In this document: positions 1-4,465 of the stretch, piece after piece | Layout of the letters: the number at the start of each line of letters is the position of its first letter | Numbering within the stretch: the stretch's first letter is position 1 | From: Clostridia bacterium | GTDB lineage: Bacteria; Bacillota_A; Clostridia; Oscillospirales; CAG-272 | Assembly: GCA_017630995.1 (NCBI GenBank) | Contig: JAGBUD010000085.1 | Location: 1 to 6,744 of the forward strand | Direction of reading: 5' to 3' | Length of the DNA: 6,744 nt | The notes under the pieces: generated by a model | Database searches by the model: none | What the model saw: the letters and a program-made list of their open reading frames with translations, nothing else | What the model was told of the DNA's origin: nothing | Position numbers and translations under genes: made by a program

Positions 1-1374
1 GCTTACGGCGCAGACGATGCGATTTACGAGCAGAGCTACGGCGTTGTCGATATACAGGCTAACGGCGGCGAGGCTATCGCAACCGTTCGCGGCTCTGTTA
101 TCGGCGAAAATAACGGCGGTGTTCTCAGAATCAGCGGCGGTTATATCCACGCGGCCAACTACGGCGGAGACGGAAACGCATTTTTCGGCACGGTCAACGT
201 ATCCGATGCTATGGAAACCAACGGCGTAACCAACGACTACGCTATCGAGTTTTACGAAAAGTCCTACGTCGTTCTCGGCGATTATAAAATGCAGGACGGC
301 GATTATCTTGCCAACGGCGCGACCAAGGTAACCAAAACCGCGCCCGCAAGCGGAGGCTACGCCCATTACAGCGACGGAAAGCTCACGCTCAACAACTATA
401 AATACAACGGCGACGGCGGCGAATATATCTACGGCAGAGGCTCGGGGCTCGATATACCCTGCGATGCGATCCTTTATTCCTATACCGATCTCGAAATCGA
501 ATTTATCGGCGATTGCAGTCTTAAAGCCAAGTCCGAGTATACCGAGGGCATCGTGGTATACGGCAAGCTCGATATTTACGGCGATACCGACAAGGATAAG
601 CTCGATATTTCGGCATACTACGGTATTCAGGTTATGAGCTACGGTCTGAACCGTCTTTGCTCGAACGCATCTCTCGAGCTTGGAGGAGGTATTATCGATA
701 TCAAGGGCGAATACGGTGTTTCGGTGAGCGAGGCTTCTTCCTCGGGCAACGTGTTTGTCGAATTCGGCGATTGTGAGCTTAGTATCGATGCCGAATACAA
801 CGCAATTTCGATATCTTCCGAAAATATGGCAAGCGTTCATTTCGATAATACGAAGCTCGAAATAAATGCGGGAAGTATCGGTATCGAAGTTGAATCGAAG
901 CTTAGCAGTATCGATATCAAAGGCTCTGACGTTAAAATAGATTCCTACCTTGTCGGTATTCTGGCGGTAAGTATAGACGCTATGCTCAGCTTTGAAATTA
1001 TGCCCGCCAGCGTATACGTTTGCGACAGCAGACTTGAAATTTCGGTCGATTTCTATTCCGCAGACGACGGCTTTGCTACGATTATCGGCACTCTTAATCT
1101 CGATCCCGAAATGAAAATAGTCAGAGGCTCGCTCGAAAGCAAAAGCATCGTTATCGGAAGCGGCGACGAGCCCGTCGGCATCCTCGGCGACGTCAACGAC
1201 GACGGCAAGATCGACCAGTACGACTACGTTCTCGTTAAGCGCCACCACTTCGACACCCGCACACTCACCGATGACGAGGCAACCCGCGCAGATGCAAACA
1301 AGGACGGCAAGGTAGACACCTACGACTACCTCCTCATCGCAAGACATTACTTCGGAACTTATGTGATTAAGTAA
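1..1374 (+). CDS. Secreted strand-repeat protein with C-terminal type I dockerin (5' partial)
   Basis: The frame is open from base 1 through the TAA at 1372-1374, so the true start and any signal peptide lie upstream; the ATG at 211 is internal. The visible 457 residues fall into two parts. Residues about 1-390 hold many short alternating beta-strand blocks, such as KLTLNNYKY, DLEIEFIGDCSL, KLDIYGD and NVFVEFGDCELSID, spaced like rungs of a right-handed beta-helix. Residues about 396-450 are a dockerin with two calcium loops, DVNDDGKIDQYD (397-408) and DANKDGKVDTYD (431-442), each followed by a helix (YVLVKRHHF, YLLIARHYF). Dockerins bind cohesins on scaffoldin or cell-surface proteins, so the product is inferred to be exported and docked outside the cell. 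No catalytic glycoside hydrolase motif is visible; the repeat region may bind carbohydrate or act structurally. G+C is high compared with the rest of the window (about 55% in a sampled line). The dockerin call is firm and the beta-helix call is a pattern judgement. Confidence 0.88.
   Translation, partial: AYGADDAIYEQSYGVVDIQANGGEAIATVRGSVIGENNGGVLRISGGYIHAANYGGDGNAFFGTVNVSDAMETNGVTNDYAIEFYEKSYVVLGDYKMQDGDYLANGATKVTKTAPASGGYAHYSDGKLTLNNYKYNGDGGEYIYGRGSGLDIPCDAILYSYTDLEIEFIGDCSLKAKSEYTEGIVVYGKLDIYGDTDKDKLDISAYYGIQVMSYGLNRLCSNASLELGGGIIDIKGEYGVSVSEASSSGNVFVEFGDCELSIDAEYNAISISSENMASVHFDNTKLEINAGSIGIEVESKLSSIDIKGSDVKIDSYLVGILAVSIDAMLSFEIMPASVYVCDSRLEISVDFYSADDGFATIIGTLNLDPEMKIVRGSLESKSIVIGSGDEPVGILGDVNDDGKIDQYDYVLVKRHHFDTRTLTDDEATRADANKDGKVDTYDYLLIARHYFGTYVIK
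1186..1368 (+). other. Type I dockerin domain (region within CDS)
   Basis: Two duplicated calcium-binding loop-helix segments lie 34 residues apart. Both carry the D-x-N-x-D-G-x-x-D-x-x-D pattern of dockerin loops (an EF-hand-like loop lacking the E helix). The residues just after the ninth loop position, usually important for cohesin choice, read QY in repeat 1 and TY in repeat 2, so the two halves are nearly symmetrical. The protein ends 9 residues after the second helix core, the normal position for a dockerin. No cohesin is encoded in the window. Confidence 0.9.
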
Positions 1375-1394
1375 AACAATTTAATATAAATAAT

Positions 1395-1430
1395 ACGAGA
1401 GAGGACTTTTTGCAAAAAGTCCTCTCTCGT
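1395..1430. repeat. Perfect 36-nt palindrome, terminator-like
   Basis: The 17-nt arm at 1395-1411 is the exact reverse complement of 1414-1430, and the central GC (1412-1413) is itself symmetric. The arm reads ACGAGAGAGGAC followed by five T. It lies 20 bp after the dockerin gene stop, so it could end that transcript. However, no T-run follows the outer stem (GCTCTCTCCC follows). Only the internal T5/A5 could act as a U-tract if the outer stem formed partially. The exact symmetry suits a bidirectional terminator or a dispersed intergenic palindrome. Confidence 0.65.
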
Positions 1431-1503
1431 GCTCTCTCCCAAAAACTCTTATATCAAATTATTTCTTGTGTGTCATTTTTTCTACCATCATAATTAAACC
1501 AAT

Positions 1504-1535
1504 ACAATAAAAAATGGCTTTTCATAAGAAAAGCC
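1504..1535 (-). terminator. Minus-strand intrinsic terminator-like hairpin
   Basis: GGCTTTTC (1516-1523) pairs perfectly with GAAAAGCC (1528-1535) across an ATAA loop. On the minus strand the stem is followed by A then six T, the layout of an intrinsic terminator for leftward transcription. No convincing leftward gene lies immediately to the right, so it may be a relic or part of a dispersed repeat together with the adjoining 7-bp units. Confidence 0.4.
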
Positions 1536-1539
1536 TACC

Positions 1540-1574
1540 TTCACTCTTCACTGTTCACTCTTCACTCTTCACTA
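1540..1574 (+). repeat. Heptanucleotide tandem repeat, 5 units
   Basis: Five consecutive 7-bp units: TTCACTC, TTCACTG, TTCACTC, TTCACTC, TTCACTA. They lie in non-coding DNA between a hairpin and the AT-rich region before the spoIIID-like fragment. Units differ only at the seventh base. Such short tandem repeats can vary in copy number by replication slippage; no function is evident. Confidence 0.9.
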
Positions 1575-1614
1575 TACAATAATTCTCTTGATTATTGTAT
1601 CAACATTGTATCAA
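1574..1614. promoter_or_regulatory. Clustered ATTGTAT half-sites: inverted plus direct repeat
   Basis: ATACAATAAT (1574-1583) is an exact inverted repeat of ATTATTGTAT (1591-1600) with a 7-bp spacer. ATTGTATCAA occurs directly repeated at 1594-1603 and 1605-1614, an 11-bp period (about one helical turn). This gives three ATTGTAT-type half-sites within 41 bp, upstream of the spoIIID-like start. It could be an operator or a hairpin. No good -35/-10 pair with 17-bp spacing was found here. Confidence 0.4.
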
Positions 1615-1665
1615 TCCGCAAAATTCCGCATATACATCAACAAAACCCGTTTGGGAGTTGATATA

Positions 1666-1836
1666 ATGATGATTGGCGAAATAGAAGCCCGCGCCGCGAA
1701 AATTGCGGAATACGTGATCACAACCGGCGCAACCGTGCGTGCCGCGGCAAAGCACTTCGGCATTAGCAAAAGCACCGTACATACGGCAGTAACACTATCG
1801 AACGCTTTGTGTGGATGGTGGCGTAAAACCGCATAA
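1666..1836 (+). pseudogene. spoIIID: Truncated SpoIIID-like sporulation regulator
   Basis: Intact SpoIIID is a DNA-binding regulator of the mother-cell programme in sporulation, about 80-95 residues long. This frame encodes 56 residues. ARAAKIAEYVITTGATVRAA then AKHFGISKSTVHTAVT matches the family's first two thirds, including the helix-turn-helix hallmark GxSKSTVH. After VT, where relatives continue with an E/K-RL segment, a basic helix and an RGG-containing tail, the frame runs into unrelated LSNALCGWWRKTA and stops at 1834-1836. The break at about 1790 coincides with the start of the 39-bp direct repeat. Start: ATG 1666 lies 8 bp after GGGAG (1653-1657); ATG 1669 is an alternative, and the longer frame from 1588 adds no family-like residues. 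The lost C-terminal part is needed for stable DNA binding in the family, so the product is probably non-functional. A second, intact spoIIID elsewhere in the genome is likely but unseen. Confidence 0.75.
1790..1828 (+). repeat. Long direct repeat, left copy
   Basis: This 39-bp segment starts TAACACTATCGAACGC and recurs at 2635-2673, offset 845 bp. The copies are identical for the first 30 bp and differ at only two positions overall (1820 G/A and 1826 A/G). It begins at the point where the spoIIID-like reading frame stops resembling its family, marking it as a junction. Confidence 0.85.
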
Positions 1837-1883
1837 ACAAAGACTTTTTACTATCGTTATAGTTCCAAAAATAACAGCGTAAA

Positions 1884-1912
1884 GCGTCGTTAAAGCGGCG
1901 CCTTTGCTTTTT
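1884..1912 (+). terminator. Possible weak terminator ahead of the cassette operon
   Basis: GCGTCGT (1884-1890) can pair with GCGGCGC (1895-1901) over a TAAA loop, giving 7 pairs including two G-U pairs. It is followed by CTTTGCTTTTT. It would stop transcripts entering from the spoIIID fragment. The T-tract is interrupted by GC, so efficiency is uncertain. Confidence 0.35.
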
Positions 1913-1964
1913 ATAGATAAATCGCTGGACTTGTGAAAACCTTTGTGGTATGTTGTTGTACTGC

Positions 1965-1972
1965 AAAGGAGG
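1965..1972 (+). promoter_or_regulatory. Ribosome binding site AAAGGAGG
   Basis: AAAGGAGG ends 7 bp before ATG 1980, near-ideal spacing. This fixes the start of the first cassette gene at 1980 rather than the in-frame ATG at 1950, which lies upstream of this site and has no comparable site of its own. Confidence 0.85.
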
Positions 1973-1979
1973 TGCTGAT

Positions 1980-2231
1980 ATGGCACGAATAACGGTTGAA
2001 GAAGTTTATGGCGGAGAAAAGTATGATGTAATGAGCGCTGTGATGGCGGACTATCTTAAAAACGGTAGACCCCAGGAGCATGACGAGCGGACCTGGCTTG
2101 ATATGCTGATTGTTAAACACGCGCTGATTGTAGCAGACAAAATGAAAATTGAGGGCGACTCAATATCGGGAATGACCGATGGTGAGTCGTCCTCTTCTTA
2201 TCTGAGGTGGGATAACGATGACAACGCTTGA
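1980..2231 (+). CDS. Small acidic hypothetical protein, first gene of cassette operon
   Basis: An 83-residue protein that I do not recognise. It starts MARITVEEVYGGEKYD and continues with a probable helical middle: VMSAVMADYLKNG (about 15-28) and TWLDMLIVKHALIVADKM (about 38-55). The tail (about 56-83) is rich in Ser, Asp, Glu and Gly and is probably flexible. It has no signal peptide, membrane segment, cysteine cluster or catalytic motif, so a small cytoplasmic protein is likely. The very strong ribosome site suggests efficient translation. The stop (2229-2231) lies 14 bp inside the next gene, so the two are translated as a coupled pair. Its real-gene status rests on this site, the overlap and its place in a terminated unit. 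A role linked to the DUF6809-like neighbour is inference only. Confidence 0.7.
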   Translation: MARITVEEVYGGEKYDVMSAVMADYLKNGRPQEHDERTWLDMLIVKHALIVADKMKIEGDSISGMTDGESSSSYLRWDNDDNA

Positions 2232-2502
2232 AGATTTATATTACGGTAACATAAGTCCGCACGAAAGGTACATTAAGCAAGGCACACGGGTGGACAAACT
2301 TGTAAAACTTATATGCAAAAACGAAGAAGAATTAAACTCAGGGCTTACGGAAAAGCAGAAAGAAACCTTCGAAAAGTTTAAGGACTGCACAAGCGAGCTG
2401 TCCTGCATCACCGAGCGCGAAGCTTTCAGCGCGGGATTTATTCTCGCGACACGTATAATGGTGGAAGTAATGCAGGGATTGGAGCAAGTAGAAGATATAT
2501 AA
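2218..2502 (+). CDS. DUF6809-like small protein
   Basis: A 94-residue, mostly helical, charged protein. The N-terminus LEDLYYGNISPHERYIKQG matches my recollection of the DUF6809 family: about 90 residues, opening with a LYYGNI-P-E motif and ending in an acidic helix like ATRIMVEVM. The family has no known function and occurs in Clostridia, often near mobile or phage-derived genes. A central Lys/Glu-rich stretch (KNEEELNSGLTEKQKETFEKF) suggests a helical hairpin. No membrane or export signals are visible. ATG 2218 is preceded by GAGGTGG (2204-2210) with 7-bp spacing and overlaps the upstream gene by 14 bp, pointing to translational coupling. A terminator follows 48 bp after the stop, so these two genes appear to be the whole operon. 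Possible roles (element maintenance, toxin-antitoxin, anti-repressor) cannot be separated from sequence alone. Confidence 0.72.
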   Translation: MTTLEDLYYGNISPHERYIKQGTRVDKLVKLICKNEEELNSGLTEKQKETFEKFKDCTSELSCITEREAFSAGFILATRIMVEVMQGLEQVEDI

Positions 2503-2550
2503 TCTCTCAGCTGTGAAATTCGCGGCGGTGTGGCCTGTAAAACAGCGTTT

Positions 2551-2599
2551 AAGGCGAGATGTTTACTCGTAAGGGCAACCCTCGCCTTATTTGTTTTTT
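2551..2599 (+). terminator. Terminator of the cassette operon, with large loop
   Basis: AAGGCGAG (2551-2558) pairs perfectly with CTCGCCTT (2581-2588) and is followed by ATTTGTTTTTT. The 22-nt loop is unusually long and offers rival pairings: CGAG (2555-2558) with CTCG (2566-2569), and AGGG (2572-2575) with CCCT (2579-2582). The terminator stem may therefore compete with smaller hairpins. Confidence 0.7.
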
Positions 2600-2634
2600 G
2601 CGCGAAATTGGGCGCGTGTATGGACGTTATATGA

Positions 2635-2673
2635 TAACACTATCGAACGCTTTGTGTGGATGGTAGCGTAGAA
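2635..2673 (+). repeat. Long direct repeat, right copy
   Basis: This is the second copy of the segment at 1790-1828, with 37 of 39 bases identical and the same orientation. It lies between the cassette terminator and the MATE gene terminator, in otherwise non-coding DNA. In both copies one frame reads NTIERFVWMVA followed by a stop, and both base differences are silent in that frame (GTG/GTA and TAA/TAG). No start or extended open frame accompanies it here. Confidence 0.85.
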
Positions 2674-2688
2674 ATCACGTGGCAAGCA

Positions 2689-2731
2689 ACAAAAAAACGG
2701 CGGTAGGGAGCGTAAACTCCTTACCGCCGTT
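2689..2731 (-). terminator. Strong intrinsic terminator of the MATE gene
   Basis: A 15-bp stem is formed by 2696-2710 and 2717-2731 with one mismatch-type wobble, around a 6-nt loop (2711-2716). Read leftwards, the stem (AACGGCGGTAAGGAG arm first) is followed by a run of seven or more T (complement of the A-run at 2691-2697). It lies 15 bp after the MATE stop codon and is the clearest terminator in the window. Confidence 0.92.
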
Positions 2732-2745
2732 GTGTTTACGGGCAG

Positions 2746-4104
2746 TTATTTTAATGACTTCAAAGCTTTTTTAAATTGAACGGTGAAAAGAACCGCGGTA
2801 AAGGTTACGGCTATCACGTCGGCAACCGGCTCTGCCGTATAAACGCCCAACGTTTTATCCGCTATAAGCTGTGGCATAAGGTAGATAAGCGGCAAAAGCA
2901 AAACGAACTTGCGAACGATTGCAACGATGATAGAACAGGGCGCATTTCCGATAGAAACAAAGGTCATCTGGCAGGCGATCTGAATACCGAAGATGCACAT
3001 AACACCGCAGTAAATCCGAAGCGCCGTTGCGGTAAATTCGATCAGCGCCTTATCGGGCGTGAATATTCCCGCAAACACTTGAGGGAACAGCATTATTGCA
3101 CCCCAAACCACAAAGGAATAAGTAAGACAGGCTATAAGCAAAAGCCTATAGGTTTTCTTGACGCGCTCGGTGTTTTTCGCACCGAAGTTATAGCTGAGAA
3201 TCGGTTGCGCACCTTGCGCAATGCCCTGCATCGGAAGCATTGCAAACTGCATCACGCTTGTAAGAATGGTCATCGCGCCCACGGCGATATCACCGCCGTA
3301 TTTTAAGAGCGAGGAATTGAAGCAAACCGAAATCACGCTTTCGCTGCTTTGCATAATAAAGGTTGCCGTTCCAAGCGCGATACAAGGGAAAATAAGCTTT
3401 CCGTCTATACGGAAATTGTGTTTTTTGAGCTTAAGAAAGGTTCTCTTACCGCAAAGAAACGTGAGCACCCAAATGCAAGAAATAGCTTGTGAAAGGATAG
3501 TGGCAAGCGCCGCACCTTTTACTCCCATACCGAGTCCGAAAATAAATATCGGGTCGAGAATAATATTGCTGATGGCGCCGATAAGCACCGTAAGCATACT
3601 GATTTTTGTATATCCCTGCGCCGTGATAAACGCGCCCATTCCGAGTGTGAGTTGAACGAATACCGTGCCGATGGCGTAGACGTTCATATAGCTTGTCGCA
3701 TAATCAATGGTGTTTTTGCTTGCGCCGAACATCAGAAGCAGATCCTTGTTCCAAATCAGCAAAACTGCGGTCAGGACAGCGGAAATAATAAGCTGCAAAG
3801 AAAAGCAACCGCCCATAATTTTTTCGGCGGATTCGTTGTCGCCCTTTCCCATCGATATAGATGCCTTCGGAGCACCGCCCGAAGCAATCAGCGCCGCAAA
3901 TGCCGAGATGATCATAATGATCGGCATACACACGCCGACGCCCGTGAGTGCAAGGCTTCCGATGTCCTTTATATGACCGATGTAAATGCGGTCGACGATA
4001 TTATACAGCATATTGATAAGCTGGGCAACCACCGTCGGAACCGCCAACTTAAAAAGCAGCTTGCCGATCGGCGCAGTGCCGAGCATTTCTTTATTATCGC
4101 TCAT
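2746..4104 (-). CDS. MATE family multidrug/cation antiporter (MepA-like)
   Basis: A complete 452-residue integral membrane protein of normal MATE length (about 440-460), predicted to have 12 membrane helices in two halves of six. It exports drugs or metabolites across the cytoplasmic membrane in exchange for Na+ or H+. Family marks in the first half: PTVVAQLINMLYNIVDRIYIGH (residues 23-44, with D38-R39), ALTGVG (52-57), the ISNIILDPIFIFG segment (178-190) and MGVKGAALAT (193-202). In the second half the GGDIAVGAM (270-278) and QGAQPILSYNFGAKN (297-311) motifs are typical of the MepA-like branch. The start is supported by GGAG-containing CGGAG with 7-bp spacing (complement of 4112-4116) and an upstream promoter; the gene is monocistronic with its own terminator. 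Substrate cannot be deduced. No frameshift or missing motif is seen. Confidence 0.95.
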   Translation of the reverse strand: MSDNKEMLGTAPIGKLLFKLAVPTVVAQLINMLYNIVDRIYIGHIKDIGSLALTGVGVCMPIIMIISAFAALIASGGAPKASISMGKGDNESAEKIMGGCFSLQLIISAVLTAVLLIWNKDLLLMFGASKNTIDYATSYMNVYAIGTVFVQLTLGMGAFITAQGYTKISMLTVLIGAISNIILDPIFIFGLGMGVKGAALATILSQAISCIWVLTFLCGKRTFLKLKKHNFRIDGKLIFPCIALGTATFIMQSSESVISVCFNSSLLKYGGDIAVGAMTILTSVMQFAMLPMQGIAQGAQPILSYNFGAKNTERVKKTYRLLLIACLTYSFVVWGAIMLFPQVFAGIFTPDKALIEFTATALRIYCGVMCIFGIQIACQMTFVSIGNAPCSIIVAIVRKFVLLLPLIYLMPQLIADKTLGVYTAEPVADVIAVTFTAVLFTVQFKKALKSLK

Positions 4105-4138
4105 AAATTAACTCCGTAAATTCAAAAATACAGCTTTG

Positions 4139-4167
4139 ATTATATCGTATTTCGCTTTGCAATTCAA
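4139..4167 (-). promoter_or_regulatory. Sigma-A-type promoter for the MATE gene
   Basis: On the minus strand TTGAAT (complement of 4162-4167), a 17-bp spacer and a perfect TATAAT (complement of 4139-4144). The -10 box is 34 bp upstream of the start codon, leaving a short leader. No operator-like dyad overlaps the boxes clearly, so regulation is not evident. Confidence 0.8.
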
Positions 4168-4203
4168 TATTTAAATGAAATTTACAAAAACGTAATATTT
4201 TCT

Positions 4204-4237
4204 GCTCGGTTGCTCAATCGAGCTGTTTTTTTATTTT
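4204..4237 (+). terminator. Plus-strand intrinsic terminator without evident gene
   Basis: GCTCGGTT (4204-4211) pairs with AATCGAGC (4216-4223), including one G-U pair, over a GCTC loop. It is followed by TG and then seven T, A and five T. The form is a classic rightward intrinsic terminator. Upstream on this strand there is only the antisense side of the MATE gene, so it may shield the glycan promoter, end an unseen short RNA, or be left over from an earlier gene. Confidence 0.7.
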
Positions 4238-4356
4238 TATACTCATAGAGTTGAAAACGTAAGACTCAATGCGGAGTTTTGCTCGATGAACCTTTTAAAA
4301 AGCAGGACGCACCATATATTTACAGTGTAAATAACAAAATTATTAATGATTATCTC

Positions 4357-4391
4357 TTGAAAAATCCATACCGTTGTGGTAGAATTATAAT
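4357..4391 (+). promoter_or_regulatory. Promoter of the glycan operon
   Basis: TTGAAA (4357-4362), a 17-bp spacer and TAGAAT (4380-4385) make a near-consensus sigma-A promoter. A perfect TATAAT follows at once at 4386-4391 but would be 23 bp from the -35 box, so TAGAAT is preferred. Transcription would start near 4392-4398, giving a leader of about 70 bases. Confidence 0.78.
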
Positions 4392-4410
4392 GTCTATTTA
4401 TATAGTAGAA

Positions 4411-4433
4411 ATCCGCGCATTTTTCGGGCGGAT
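4411..4433 (+). other. Small leader hairpin before the glycan operon
   Basis: ATCCGC (4411-4416) pairs with GCGGAT (4428-4433) around an 11-nt loop containing five T. It lies in the transcribed leader, 20 bp before the ribosome site. It is not a terminator, as no T-run follows, and it does not cover the ribosome site. A regulatory role is possible but unsupported. Confidence 0.35.
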
Positions 4434-4452
4434 AGTGCTCGGTTGGCATTTT

Positions 4453-4460
4453 GGGAGGGA
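4453..4460 (+). promoter_or_regulatory. Ribosome binding site that sets the phosphoglycosyl transferase start
   Basis: The GGAGG core (4454-4458) has 7-bp spacing to ATG 4466 and only 4 bp to ATG 4463. The upstream in-frame TTG at 4451 overlaps the ribosome site itself and can be dismissed as the start. Confidence 0.85.
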
Positions 4461-4465
4461 GTATG

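Larger units (their letters stand above)
1790..2673. mobile_element. Putative direct-repeat-bounded cassette with two small genes
   Basis: Two 39-bp near-identical direct repeats enclose about 806 bp that hold a self-contained unit: a possible entry terminator, two overlapping small genes and an exit terminator. The left boundary coincides with disruption of a spoIIID-like gene. No transposase, integrase or clear terminal inverted repeats are visible, and the missing spoIIID 3' end does not follow the right copy. This is therefore not a simple target-site duplication. It may be an element moved in trans, an att-like bounded cassette, or the outcome of recombination between dispersed repeats. 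Confidence 0.4.
4105..4465. other. Divergent intergenic region
   Basis: This 361-bp AT-rich region separates the leftward MATE gene from the rightward glycan operon. It holds the MATE ribosome site and promoter (4112-4167), a + strand terminator hairpin (4204-4237), the glycan operon promoter (4357-4391) and a leader of about 70 bases with a small hairpin. Between 4240 and 4350 I see no supported gene or RNA. A short open frame at 4279-4473 runs through the promoter and is not considered real. Confidence 0.75.

Noticed and set aside
211..1374. ATG at 211 as the start of the dockerin protein
   Set aside because: The same frame is open back to base 1 with matching repeat-style protein sequence, and no ribosome site precedes 211.
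1540..1574. CRISPR array
   Set aside because: Units are 7 bp and contiguous with no spacers, and no cas genes are present.
1763..2120. Minus-strand small frames across the cassette
   Set aside because: They are antisense to the ribosome site and coding sequence of the cassette operon and share no recognised motifs.
2635..2745. Missing spoIIID 3' end after the right repeat copy
   Set aside because: Translation downstream of the right copy gives no SpoIIID C-terminal sequence; the MATE terminator follows immediately, so a simple insertion into an intact gene is not supported.
2776..4119. Long + strand open frames opposite the MATE gene
   Set aside because: They are antisense to a full, well-conserved MATE protein and lack family-like sequence or good ribosome sites.
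4451..4465. TTG 4451 as the start of the phosphoglycosyl transferase
   Set aside because: It would place the start inside the GGAGG ribosome site and add MGGSM, which is not family-like; ATG 4466 has ideal spacing.
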